Shown in pieces: positions 8,591 to 16,983 of a stretch of 64,000 nucleotides of DNA. This DNA comes from Actinacidiphila rubida (GTDB lineage Bacteria; Actinomycetota; Actinomycetes; Streptomycetales; Streptomycetaceae): assembly GCF_900110255.1 (NCBI RefSeq), contig NZ_FODD01000032.1, positions 1 through 64,000 of the forward strand, written 5' to 3'. The stretch's first letter is position 1. Each line of letters begins with the position of its first letter. The position numbers and the translations under genes were made by a program. The notes below the pieces were generated by a model. The model saw nothing but the letters and a program-made list of their open reading frames with translations, was not told where the DNA came from and ran no database searches.

Positions 8591-8775
8591 CCGATCACCA
8601 CGGACCTAAAAGCCCCGTAACATCCTTCCTGCGCGGCCCCCTTACCCCTCTCACCACCCTGATTGTCAAGGCGTTCGGGTGCCGGTCATACTTGCTGCGC
8701 TCCGTGCAGCGAACTCCGGAGCGCGGGCCGCGTTCACGCGCCCAGCGATGAGCCCACCGAGCCCGATGAGGTCCC

Positions 8776-9849
8776 GTGTCGCACCGACGCCTGCCCAAGC
8801 CCCGCCGGCACCGCTACGCCGCCATTGCCGCCGGAGTGATCGTCATCGCGGGTGGTGCGGCCTGGGCCGCCTCCGCCACCGGTGGGAGCGGCGGAACGGC
8901 CACCAGCGCCGCGTCCGCCGCGTCGACCGGCACCGGCGCCCCCGCGAACCAGGCGTCGCCCGGAGCGCTCAAGCCGCTCGACGGCACGGCCAGCCCGTCC
9001 GCGAGCGCGAGCGGCACCGCCACCGCCTCGGCGTCGGCGACCGCGAGCGGCACCGCGAGCAAGGGGCCCGTGCCGGTCACGCTGCCCGCGAAGGTGACCG
9101 CGCCCGCGGTGAAGAGCGTGCCGCGCCCGTCGACGACGCCCCGGGTGTTCACCGGCCTCGCCTTCGACACCTGCACGGCTCCCTCGGCGACGACCATGAG
9201 CGCCTGGCGCGCGCACTCCCCCTACGGCGCGGCGGCCGTCTACGTCGGCGGCCGCAACCGCGGCTGCGCGCAGCCGCAGCTGACCTCGTCCTGGGTGCAG
9301 ACCGTGACGACGGCGGGCTGGCGGCTCGTCCCGCTGTACGTCGGCGCGCAGCCGCCGTGCCAGACGAGCTCCAACCCGGAGAAGATCACCGCGTCCACCG
9401 CCGCCTCGCTGGGCGCGGCCGACGGGTCCGACGCGGTCGCGAAGGCCCAGGCGCTCGGGATGCGCGCGGGCAGCGCGGTCTACCTGGACATGGAGGCGTT
9501 CGACTCGGGCAACACCTCGTGCGTGTCGGCCGTCCTCACCTACATCCAGGCCTGGGACGGGGCCCTGCACGCCCGCGGCTACTGGGCCGGCTTCTACGGC
9601 TTCACCTCGTCCAGCGCCGCCGTCGTCGCGCAGGCGAAGAGCACGACGACGGGTATGCCCGACGCGCTGTGGTACGCCAAGTACGACGGCACCGCGAGCA
9701 CGACGACCGGCTTCCCGTTCTCGTCGGGCCTCTTCACCGGGCACCGCCGCGGCCACCAGTACCTGGTGAACCAGAAGGAGTCGTACGGCGGCGCGACCGT
9801 CACCGTCGACCGCGACGCGTGGGACGCGCCGGTCGCCGTCGTCGGCTGA
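8776..9849 (+). CDS. Secreted DUF1906 glycoside-hydrolase-like protein
   Basis: GTG at 8776 has GATGAGG upstream. A charged N-terminus and one hydrophobic segment (residues about 14-33) form a signal peptide or anchor. An Ala/Ser/Thr-rich low-complexity linker runs to about residue 120. The C-terminal domain begins at GLAFDTC and has VYVGG, PLYVG, VYLDMEAF and WYAKYDG, the pattern of DUF1906 (Rv2525c-like, TIM-barrel hydrolase-like). Such proteins act in or on the cell wall. The acidic pair in YLDMEAFD is the likely active-site element. No partner gene is adjacent. Confidence 0.8.
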   Translation: MSHRRLPKPRRHRYAAIAAGVIVIAGGAAWAASATGGSGGTATSAASAASTGTGAPANQASPGALKPLDGTASPSASASGTATASASATASGTASKGPVPVTLPAKVTAPAVKSVPRPSTTPRVFTGLAFDTCTAPSATTMSAWRAHSPYGAAAVYVGGRNRGCAQPQLTSSWVQTVTTAGWRLVPLYVGAQPPCQTSSNPEKITASTAASLGAADGSDAVAKAQALGMRAGSAVYLDMEAFDSGNTSCVSAVLTYIQAWDGALHARGYWAGFYGFTSSSAAVVAQAKSTTTGMPDALWYAKYDGTASTTTGFPFSSGLFTGHRRGHQYLVNQKESYGGATVTVDRDAWDAPVAVVG

Positions 9850-10206
9850 CGGCCGCGGGCGGCCGCGAGCGTCCGCGGGCCCGACCGGCTGCCGGTCCGG
9901 GCGGCTGCCGGTCCGGGCGGCGTCCGCGGCCAGCGGCCCGCCCGGCATCCGACGGCCGCTCACCCGCCTGACATCCTCCGGCCGGCCTTCCGCCTGACAC
10001 CCGCCAGTCGGCATTCCCGCGGACACCCCCGGCGCGCGGCCTGGCGGACCGCGGCAACTCCCCCGCGGGGCACGGCCGTCCGGCGCCCGGGCGGCGGCCC
10101 GGTGGATCAGGTTGTGCCGAGTGCTGGATATCGGCGGGCCGGGGGAAATAGGCTCGGGGCGATCATCCCCGTCAGCGCGAGGTTCGTTCTCCTGCCAGGA
10201 GGCATC
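9850..10206. other. Intergenic region with short repeats
   Basis: No gene is supported here. It contains a tandem pair of a 16-bp unit (CGGCTGCCGGTCCGGG, 9886-9917), two copies of CCGCCTGACA, and near its right end a TAGGCT at 10149-10154 that could be the -10 box of the next gene. No convincing -35 box accompanies it. Confidence 0.4.
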
Positions 10207-10956
10207 ATGGTCCGGTCGGTCTTCCTGCTCACTCCCTCCGCGGACGGCCTCGTACCTCAGCCGGCCACTGCGGGAGTTCGAGCGTCAGACCGCCGCATGG
10301 TCCGCCGCACCGCCGTCCCACTGGCCGCCGCAGCGCTGCTGCTCGCATCCCCCGCGCTCACCGCGTGCGGATCGGGACCGGTGCACACGGGCTCCGCGGC
10401 CGTCGTCGGCGACCACCGGATCACCGTGGCGACGCTGCAGTCGCAGGTCAACGACCTGCGGTCGGCGGCCGAGAAGTCGCCGCAGGGCCAGCAGCTCCTG
10501 CAGTCCGCGGGCAACCTGCCCACCCAGCTGCTCGGCCGCCTCGTGGAGGACCAGGTCCTCGACCGCACGCTCGCCGACCAGGGGCTGAGCGTGACGGCGA
10601 GCGAGGTGCAGCAGGAACACGCCGCCGCGCTCCAGCAGTTCGGCGGCAGCGAGACCCAGCTGGACGCCGCGCTGCTCGGCCAGTACGGCGTGGCGCCGCA
10701 GGACATCGACCACTTCTTCCAGCGCAACGTCGCCTTCGGCAAGATCATCCAGCACCTCGGCTACCAGCCGGGCAGCGACGGCGGCAACGCGGCGCTGCAG
10801 CAGGCGGTGGTGAAGACCTCGAAGAGCGTCGGCGTGACCATCAACCCGCGGTACGGCACATGGGACGCGTCGAAGGGCACCATCGGCTCGGTGTCCGACC
10901 CGTGGGTCGTGAACAAGACCCCGACCCAGACCGCCGCGGGCGGCCAGGGCATGTGA
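10207..10956 (+). CDS. SurA-N-like lipoprotein (peptidyl-prolyl isomerase/chaperone type)
   Basis: The ATG at 10207 has a perfect AGGAGG at 10197-10202, so I prefer it over the ATG at 10297. The latter would leave a shorter, more typical lipoprotein signal. The lipobox LTAC follows a run of Ala/Leu. The mature part resembles the SurA N-terminal domain: VVGDHRITVATLQSQVNDLR, then a helical region with QLLGRLVEDQVLDRTLADQG. No parvulin catalytic domain is present. It is likely an extracytoplasmic folding factor. It lies 34 bases upstream of mazG. Confidence 0.75.
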   Translation: MVRSVFLLTPSADGLVPQPATAGVRASDRRMVRRTAVPLAAAALLLASPALTACGSGPVHTGSAAVVGDHRITVATLQSQVNDLRSAAEKSPQGQQLLQSAGNLPTQLLGRLVEDQVLDRTLADQGLSVTASEVQQEHAAALQQFGGSETQLDAALLGQYGVAPQDIDHFFQRNVAFGKIIQHLGYQPGSDGGNAALQQAVVKTSKSVGVTINPRYGTWDASKGTIGSVSDPWVVNKTPTQTAAGGQGM

Positions 10957-10990
10957 CCCGGCCGCCGGCACGGCGGGGTACGTTCGAGGG

Positions 10991-12112
10991 GTGAACGACG
11001 ACAACGGCGGCACCCCCGCCACCGGCCGCCTGGTGCTCCTCGCCACCAGCCACCGGGTCGCCCCGGGGCAGCTGTCCTGGCCGGCCTGGCAGCTGCTGCG
11101 CGAGGCGGACCGGGTGGTGTGCGCGGACCCGGAGCACCCGCAGCTGCCCTACCTGCGCGAGGCGGGCGTGGAGTGCGAACTGGCCGATCCCACCGGCCGG
11201 GAGCTGGTCGACGCGACGGAGGGCGGCCGGACGGTGGTGTACCTGCCGCCGGCCGGCGGGGACGCACCCGCCGTCACCGACGAGCTGGCCCGCCTCGGCG
11301 GCTCGGGGCGGATCCAGATGCCCGACCTCGAACTGCTCCCCGGCTCCTACGACCTGCCGGGCGCGCGGCTGATCGACCTGGTGCAGGTGATGGACCGGAT
11401 CCGCGCCGAGTGCCCCTGGAGCAGCCTGCGCACCCACGAGGACCTCGCCAAGTACGGCATCGAGGAGATGTACGAGCTGGTCGAGGCGATCGAGGAGGGC
11501 GACCGGGAGGCGGTCAAGGAGGAGCTGGGGGACGTCCTGCTCCAGGTCGTCTTCCACGCCGCGATCGCCGAGGGCGACCCCGAGGACCCGTACGGCATCG
11601 ACGACGTGGCGGCCGGGCTGGTCGCCAAGCTGGTGCACCGCCACCCGCACATCTTCGGCGACGAGGTCGCCGAGACGCCCGAGCAGGTGCGGGCGAACTG
11701 GGTGCGCCTCAAGGGCGTGGAGAAGTCCCGCGAGTCGGTGACCGACGGCGTGCCGCTGGCCTCGCCCGCGCTGGCGCTCGCCGCCAAGCTCGCCGGGCGG
11801 GCGCGCGACGCCGGGCTGCGGCAGCCGGTCACCCCGCCGGCTCCGCTGTACGACGACGAGACGACGCTCGGCGACCACCTGCTGGCGGAGGCGGCCGCCG
11901 CCCAGGCCGCGGGCATCGACCCCGAGGCGGCGCTGCGCCATGCCGCCCGCCGCTACCGGGCGGCGCTGCGGCAGGCGGAGTCCGCGTCGCGCGGCGCGGT
12001 TCCGGGCCCGGCGCCCGACGACACCACGCCCTGGGGCGAGGCCGACCCCGGCGAGTACGGGGACGGGGACATGGCTGAGGGAGAGCAGGGAGAAGAGGGC
12101 GGGGACCGCTGA
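10991..12112 (+). CDS. mazG: MazG nucleoside triphosphate pyrophosphohydrolase
   Basis: The catalytic region carries the MazG signature EEMYELVEAIEEGD followed by EELGDVLLQVVFHA, the EExxE and ExxD metal ligands. Residues about 10-120 look like a degenerate tetrapyrrole-methylase-like domain, as in YabN-type MazG. MazG hydrolyses NTPs, including oxidised or non-canonical ones, to monophosphates. The C-terminal 60 residues are a Pro/Gly/Glu-rich tail. Two bases separate its stop from the nfi start, so the two nucleic-acid-quality-control genes form an operon with the P450. Confidence 0.9.
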   Translation: MNDDNGGTPATGRLVLLATSHRVAPGQLSWPAWQLLREADRVVCADPEHPQLPYLREAGVECELADPTGRELVDATEGGRTVVYLPPAGGDAPAVTDELARLGGSGRIQMPDLELLPGSYDLPGARLIDLVQVMDRIRAECPWSSLRTHEDLAKYGIEEMYELVEAIEEGDREAVKEELGDVLLQVVFHAAIAEGDPEDPYGIDDVAAGLVAKLVHRHPHIFGDEVAETPEQVRANWVRLKGVEKSRESVTDGVPLASPALALAAKLAGRARDAGLRQPVTPPAPLYDDETTLGDHLLAEAAAAQAAGIDPEAALRHAARRYRAALRQAESASRGAVPGPAPDDTTPWGEADPGEYGDGDMAEGEQGEEGGDR

Positions 12113-12114
12113 CC

Positions 12115-12849
12115 GTGCGTGTCGACGTCCCCTACGACTGGCCCACCGACGAGGCGTCCGCGCTGGCCCTCCAGGACCGGCTGCGGCCGCTGGCCGACCA
12201 CCGCGGCCCGGGCCCGGGCCACCCGCGGCTGGTCGCCGGGCTCGACGTGGCCTACGCCGGTGACGGCCGCGGCACCGGCGACCTGGTGGCGGCGGCGGTC
12301 GTGGTGATCGACACGGCCACGCTGGAGGTCGTGGAGCGGGCCACGGCCACCGCGACGAGCACCTTCCCCTATGTCCCGGGCCTCTTCGCCTACCGCGAAC
12401 TCCCTGCACTGGTCGAGGCGTTGCGGCTGCTGCGCAACACGCCCGAGCTGCTGCTGTGCGACGGGCACGGCCTGGCGCACCCGCGCCGGTTCGGGCTGGC
12501 CTGCCATCTGGGCGTCCTCACCGGGCTGCCCGCGGCCGGGGTCGCCAAGACGCCGTTCGTGGGCGCCTACGATCCCGCGGACCTGGCCGGGACGCGCGGA
12601 TCATACGCCGACCTGGTGGACGCGGGTGAGACCGTCGGACGGGTGCTGCGCACGCAGGACGGCGTCAAGCCCGTCTTCGTGTCCACCGGCCACCTCGTGG
12701 ACCTGCCCACGGCCTGCGCGCAGGTCCTCGCGCTGGCGCCCGCGTACCGGCTGCCGGAGACGACCCGGCAGGCCGACCGGCTGAGCAGGGACGCGCTGGC
12801 GGAGGCCGCGGCCCGGCCGGACGCGCCGGCCGATACCGTCGAGGGGTGA
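12115..12849 (+). CDS. nfi: Endonuclease V (deoxyinosine repair)
   Basis: The family pattern is complete: VAGLDVAY (first catalytic Asp), FPYVPGLFAYRELPALVEAL, LLLCDGHGLAHPRRFGLA (Asp and the GxG-P-R loop), GLPAAGVAKTPFVG, and a late VSTGHLVDL. Endonuclease V cleaves one base 3' of hypoxanthine in deaminated DNA. It is 244 aa, slightly longer than E. coli Nfi. GTG at 12115 follows the mazG stop by two bases, and its own stop overlaps the P450 start (GTGA). Confidence 0.92.
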   Translation: MRVDVPYDWPTDEASALALQDRLRPLADHRGPGPGHPRLVAGLDVAYAGDGRGTGDLVAAAVVVIDTATLEVVERATATATSTFPYVPGLFAYRELPALVEALRLLRNTPELLLCDGHGLAHPRRFGLACHLGVLTGLPAAGVAKTPFVGAYDPADLAGTRGSYADLVDAGETVGRVLRTQDGVKPVFVSTGHLVDLPTACAQVLALAPAYRLPETTRQADRLSRDALAEAAARPDAPADTVEG

Positions 12850-14204
12850 ACGACCCCGGCCCCGTCCCCCCACGCCCGTCCGGCCCCGCGCACCCTCCGG
12901 GCCCCGAGGGCCCGCGGGAGGGCGGCGTGCCCGGCGACATGCCCGAGCTGTTCTCGTGGGAGTTCGCCACCGACCCCTACCCCGCGTACGCGTGGCTGCG
13001 CGAGCACGCGCCGGTGCGGTGGACGCGGCTGCCGAGCGGTGTCGGCGCGTGGCTGGTGACCCGCTACGCCGACGCCCGCGAGGCGCTGGCCGACCCGCGG
13101 CTCAGCAAGAACCCGGTGCACCACGCGGACGAGGCCGGGGCGCGCGGGAAGACCGGCATCCCGGGGGAGCGCAGCGCGGACCTGATGACGCATCTGCTGA
13201 ACATCGACCCGCCGGACCACACGCGCCTGCGCCGGCTGGTGTCCAAGGCGTTCACCCCGCGCCGCGTCGCGCAGTTCGCGCCGCGGGTGGGGGAGCTGAC
13301 GGACCGCTTCATCGACGGCTTCGCGGAGCGGGGGGAGGCGGACCTGATCCACGAGTTCGCGTTCCCGCTGCCGATCTACGCCATCTGCGACTTGCTGGGC
13401 GTGCCGGCCGAGGACCAGGACGACTTCCGCGACTGGGCCGGGATGATGATCCGTCACGGCGGCGGCCCGCGCGGCGGCGTCGCCCGCTCGGTGAAGAAGA
13501 TGCGCGCCTACCTGGTCGAGCTGATCCACCGCAAGCGCGGCGACCTGGGCGACGACCTCATCTCGGGCCTGATCCGGGCCAGTGACCACGGCGAGCACCT
13601 GACGGAGAACGAGGCCGCGGCGATGGCCTTCATCCTGCTGTTCGCGGGGTTCGAGACGACGGTCAACCTCATCGGCAACGGGATGCACACCCTGCTGCGG
13701 CACCCGGCGCAGCGGGCGGAACTGCAGCAGGCGCTGACCCGGGGTGACGAGGCCCTGCTGGAGAGCGCGGTCGAGGAACTGCTGCGGTTCGACGGCCCCG
13801 TGGAGCTGGCGACCTGGCGGTACGCGACCGAGGCGCTGGCCATCGGCGGGCAGTCCGTCGCCGCCGGGGAGCCGGTCCTGGTGGTGCTCGCGGCCGCCGA
13901 CCGCGACCCGGACCGCTTCGGCGCGCCCGACACCGTGGACCTGGCGCGGCGCGACAACCAGCACCTGGGCTACGGGCACGGCATCCACTACTGCCTGGGC
14001 GCCCCGCTCGCCCGCCTGGAGGCCAGGACGGCGCTGGCCGCGCTGCTGACCCGGCTGCCGGATCTGCGCCTTGCCGCAGAACCGGACGAACTGCGCTGGC
14101 GCGGCGGGCTGATCATGCGCGGACTCCGCACCCTGCCCGTGGCCTTCACCCCGGAGCCCGCGGCCGCGTCCCGCAACGGAAGTGACGCTCCGTCACGCCC
14201 GTGA
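12846..14204 (+). CDS. Cytochrome P450, CYP107-like
   Basis: The 452-aa protein has all P450 landmarks: helix-I AGFETT (267-272), ExxR in EELLR (311-314), and the heme loop YGHGIHYCLG with Cys383. The usual Phe at the start of the heme loop is Tyr. The overall pattern (HLLNIDPPDHTRLRRLVSKAF near residue 117) fits the CYP107 group of actinobacterial P450s. GTG at 12846 overlaps the nfi stop by four bases, so it is coupled to mazG-nfi. No ferredoxin or ferredoxin reductase is nearby, so redox partners must come from elsewhere. Substrate unknown. Confidence 0.88.
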   Translation: MNDPGPVPPRPSGPAHPPGPEGPREGGVPGDMPELFSWEFATDPYPAYAWLREHAPVRWTRLPSGVGAWLVTRYADAREALADPRLSKNPVHHADEAGARGKTGIPGERSADLMTHLLNIDPPDHTRLRRLVSKAFTPRRVAQFAPRVGELTDRFIDGFAERGEADLIHEFAFPLPIYAICDLLGVPAEDQDDFRDWAGMMIRHGGGPRGGVARSVKKMRAYLVELIHRKRGDLGDDLISGLIRASDHGEHLTENEAAAMAFILLFAGFETTVNLIGNGMHTLLRHPAQRAELQQALTRGDEALLESAVEELLRFDGPVELATWRYATEALAIGGQSVAAGEPVLVVLAAADRDPDRFGAPDTVDLARRDNQHLGYGHGIHYCLGAPLARLEARTALAALLTRLPDLRLAAEPDELRWRGGLIMRGLRTLPVAFTPEPAAASRNGSDAPSRP

Positions 14205-14399
14205 TCGCGACGTGATACCCGCTACATCGACTTGTGATCCGTTGGCCAACACCGCTACGTTCTGCGGTCAGCGCGAGGCATCCACGGCTCGCGCCGCGCG
14301 CCGCCCCCACAGCGTCGGGCAGCCGCCGGGTGGCCGCACCGCCGCCCTCGCGGCGCAGGCCCGCGTCAGGCGCGTACAGCCCAACGAAAGGCGTACCGC

Positions 14400-15527
14400 A
14401 TGCTCTCGTCCGGTAACGGCAGGCACCGACGCCCCCGGCCCACCTCGCCGGCCGTCGTGACCGTCGCGACGGCGGCCGCGACCGGTGCCGGGATCGCGAT
14501 TCCGCTGCTCGGGGCGGCCACCGCCCAGGCCGCGGAAAGCAGCACCTGGGACCGGGTCGCGGTCTGCGAGACCGGCGGCCTGTGGAGTGCCGACACCGGC
14601 AACGGCTTCTTCGGCGGTCTGGCCATCTCGCAGGACACCTGGGACCAGCACGGCGGCGACCAGTACGCGTCGCGCCCCGACCTGGCCTCCCGCGCCCAGC
14701 AGATCACCGTGGCGGAGAAGATCCTCGCCGACCTCGGCCCCGGCGCGTGGCCCGGCTGCGACAAGAAAACCGGTCTGGCCAAGGACCACGGCACGCCCGA
14801 CGTGGACCCGGGCGACTCCTCGTCCGGGCCGGTGATCCCCGGCATGCCGCTGCCCGCGATGCCGGGTGTGCCGCTGCCGACCGGCCTGCTGCCCGGCGAC
14901 TCCGACACCCCGTCCGACACCGCGTCCGGCGCCCCCTCGGCGCCCACCGCCCCCACCGCGCCGGCCTCGCCGTCCACGGCCCCGGGGGACTCCGGCGGCT
15001 CCGGCGGGCAGGGCGGCTCCGACGGCCAGGGCGGCACGTGGTCCCCGACGGGAGCCCCCGGCGCGACCGGCTCCACCGGCGCCGGCGGCTCGAACACCGA
15101 CCCCGGCGGGACCTTCGCGCCCCCGTCCGCGGCCACGCCCGCGGGGCCCTCCGACGGCGGCGCGCCGACCGCGAGCGCCCCGAGCGGGCGCCACGCCAAG
15201 CCGTACAGCCCCACCGACGAGGAGCTGGCCGCCGCCGACCGGGCGAGCCGCACCGAGCTGTACTCCAGCACCGGCAAGGACGCTTCGGACGTTTCCGGCA
15301 GTTCGGACTCCACCGCATCGGCTACCCCGGGTAACGCCAACAAGGCCGACAAGTCCGGCACTTCGGGTGTGAGCAGGTACACGGTCGACCTCGGCGACAC
15401 GCTCTCGTCGATCGCCACCGGGCACCACGTCGACGGTGGATGGCGCGCGCTCTACGACGCGAACCACCACCTGATCGGCGACGACCCGAACCTCATCAAA
15501 CCCGGACAGATCCTCAACATCGGCTGA
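14400..15527 (+). CDS. Rpf-like transglycosylase with LysM, long linker
   Basis: A signal peptide (to AQAA near residue 45) leads into a resuscitation-promoting-factor domain: WDRVAVCETGGLWSADTGNG with catalytic Glu57, then FFGGLAISQDTWDQ. The canonical GLQFSQSTW is altered to GLAISQDTW. A Pro/Ser/Gly/Thr-rich linker of about 200 residues separates it from a C-terminal LysM (YTVDLGDTLSSIATGHHV--PGQILNIG). It should cleave peptidoglycan outside the cell during germination or growth. A paralogue lies next, but this gene has no recognisable c-di-AMP riboswitch upstream. Confidence 0.87.
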   Translation: MLSSGNGRHRRPRPTSPAVVTVATAAATGAGIAIPLLGAATAQAAESSTWDRVAVCETGGLWSADTGNGFFGGLAISQDTWDQHGGDQYASRPDLASRAQQITVAEKILADLGPGAWPGCDKKTGLAKDHGTPDVDPGDSSSGPVIPGMPLPAMPGVPLPTGLLPGDSDTPSDTASGAPSAPTAPTAPASPSTAPGDSGGSGGQGGSDGQGGTWSPTGAPGATGSTGAGGSNTDPGGTFAPPSAATPAGPSDGGAPTASAPSGRHAKPYSPTDEELAAADRASRTELYSSTGKDASDVSGSSDSTASATPGNANKADKSGTSGVSRYTVDLGDTLSSIATGHHVDGGWRALYDANHHLIGDDPNLIKPGQILNIG

Positions 15528-15717
15528 GAACAAGGGTCATGGCGGCCGGAAGACAAAAACGGACGAACTGCCGTGCGGTGATCATTCCGCATGTGACAAG
15601 GGTCTCGCCGGCCGCTGTGACCGCCCGCTCGCAGAGCGCTGAGATCCACCCCTCCGACCTGCGGTTTACCCCACCCGCCGAACAGGCGGCCGCAGTTGGC
15701 GCCCGAAATCGGATTGT

Positions 15718-15747
15718 TTGAACAAGCCGGGGGGGTGTGCTTACCGT
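15718..15747 (+). promoter_or_regulatory. Candidate rpfA promoter
   Basis: TTGAAC (15718-15723) and TACCGT (15742-15747) are separated by 18 bases. Transcription would begin near 15754, just upstream of the riboswitch aptamer. A 12-bp palindrome TTGTTTGAACAA (15714-15725) overlaps the -35 box and could be an operator. The region from 15528 to here holds no gene that I can support. Confidence 0.35.
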
Positions 15748-15769
15748 CTTCTCGCTCGCCACAGCGAGC

Positions 15770-16030
15770 CCCGCCGGAGCGGAACGCCGAGTCCTGCCGC
15801 CGGCCGACGGGAACAGTCGACGCGAGAGCGCCGTAGGCAGGAGCGGGGGACCCAAAGTCTTCCGCCGGACCGGCAGACGTACGCCGCGCAGCACCGGACA
15901 GCAACCCGCTGCGCGGAGGAGTACGACGCCGGCTCCGGCTCGGGGTGAAGCCGAACAACGCCGCCTGCTCGCGGCCCGGCCGGGCAACTCACGCCCGAAC
16001 CCGACAGCTGACCTCGCAGGCGTCGGTGAG
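15770..16030 (+). promoter_or_regulatory. c-di-AMP riboswitch (ydaO type) upstream of rpfA
   Basis: The leader contains the conserved ydaO blocks in order: CGCCGAGTCCTGCC at 15785-15798; AGGCAGGAGCGGGGGACCCA at 15835-15854; CGGGGTGAAGCC at 15941-15952; and the closing ACAGCTGACCTCGCAGGCGT at 16004-16023. The second block is nearly identical to that of B. subtilis ydaO. The CCGAC/GTCGG arms at 16001-16005 and 16021-16025 close the last helix just before the ribosome site GAGGA. In Streptomyces, c-di-AMP binding lowers rpfA expression, so this couples cell-wall hydrolase output to c-di-AMP. Confidence 0.8.
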
Positions 16031-16040
16031 GACTAACACC

Positions 16041-16724
16041 ATGGGTAAGCACCGTCGTCCCTCGAACAAGACGCTCGTGCGTCTCGCCTCCGTCGCCGGC
16101 GTCGCCGGCGTCGCGATCGCCGCGCCGCTGATCGGCGCGACCTCCTCCTCCGCCGCTTCGGTCGCCACCTGGGACGCGGTCGCCCAGTGCGAGTCCGGCG
16201 GCAACTGGAGCATCAACACCGGCAACGGCTACTACGGCGGTCTGCAGTTCTCGCAGTCCAGCTGGGCGGCCGCCGGCGGCCTGCAGTACGCGCAGCGCGC
16301 CGACCTGGCCACCAAGGACCAGCAGATAGCCGTCGCGGAGAAGCTGCTCGCCCTGCAGGGCCCGTCCGCCTGGTCCTGCGCCTCGGCCGGCGGCCTGACC
16401 GCGGGCGGCCCGTCCCCCGACATCAACCCCGGCGGTTCGTCGAGCTCCTCCAGCTCCACCGGCTCGACCTCCACCCAGGCCAGCTCCAGCTCCTCCAGCA
16501 GCTCCAGCACCGCGTCGTCGTCCCACGCGGCGACCTCGTGGAAGAAGAGCGGCACCTGGTCCAAGGGCCACGGCAGCTACGTCGTCCGCCACGGCGACAC
16601 CCTGTCCAAGATCGCCACGGCGCACCACGTGTCCGGCGGCTGGCACAAGCTGTTCGAGCTGAACAAGGACACCGTCAAGGACGCGAACCTGATCTACCCG
16701 GGTCAGCACCTCAAGCTCGCCTGA
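16041..16724 (+). CDS. rpfA: Resuscitation-promoting factor RpfA (Rpf + LysM)
   Basis: ATG at 16041 follows GAGGA within the end of the riboswitch leader. After a signal peptide (to about residue 40) comes the Rpf domain WDAVAQCESGGNWSINTGNG with catalytic Glu51 and YYGGLQFSQSSW, both canonical. A Ser-rich linker (about 130-175) precedes a C-terminal LysM (YVVRHGDTLSKIATAHHV). The 227-aa enzyme is a secreted lytic transglycosylase acting on peptidoglycan at germination and regrowth. Only this member of the tandem rpf pair carries the riboswitch. Confidence 0.92.
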   Translation: MGKHRRPSNKTLVRLASVAGVAGVAIAAPLIGATSSSAASVATWDAVAQCESGGNWSINTGNGYYGGLQFSQSSWAAAGGLQYAQRADLATKDQQIAVAEKLLALQGPSAWSCASAGGLTAGGPSPDINPGGSSSSSSSTGSTSTQASSSSSSSSSTASSSHAATSWKKSGTWSKGHGSYVVRHGDTLSKIATAHHVSGGWHKLFELNKDTVKDANLIYPGQHLKLA

Positions 16725-16983
16725 ATCACCCCCAGGTGATCGCGGCCAGCGGATCACCGGCCGGCCGCGCGGCGACGGCGCCCGCACCCATCGGCGGCCC
16801 CGCCCCGGACACGCAGTCCCCCTGCGGCGTGCCCGGGGCGGGGTCGCCGTCGTCGCGGTGGGCCGTCCGGGCGGTCGACTTCCGTCTCAGGGGACGGGCC
16901 GACCGCCGATCCAGGGGTCCGGGGCGGTTAGGCTCGTCCCGAAAAAAAGCGAGAAGACATCTCAGCTCTCTGAAGGAGACCAC

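Noticed and set aside
8734..10026. Long minus-strand frame opposite the DUF1906 gene
   Set aside because: Product is almost entirely Arg/Gly/Ala-rich and antisense to a gene with a signal peptide and domain. It is a composition artefact.
14205..14399. A second c-di-AMP riboswitch before the first rpf-like gene
   Set aside because: None of the conserved GGAGCGGGGGACCC or GGGGTGAA blocks occurs in the 195-bp leader.
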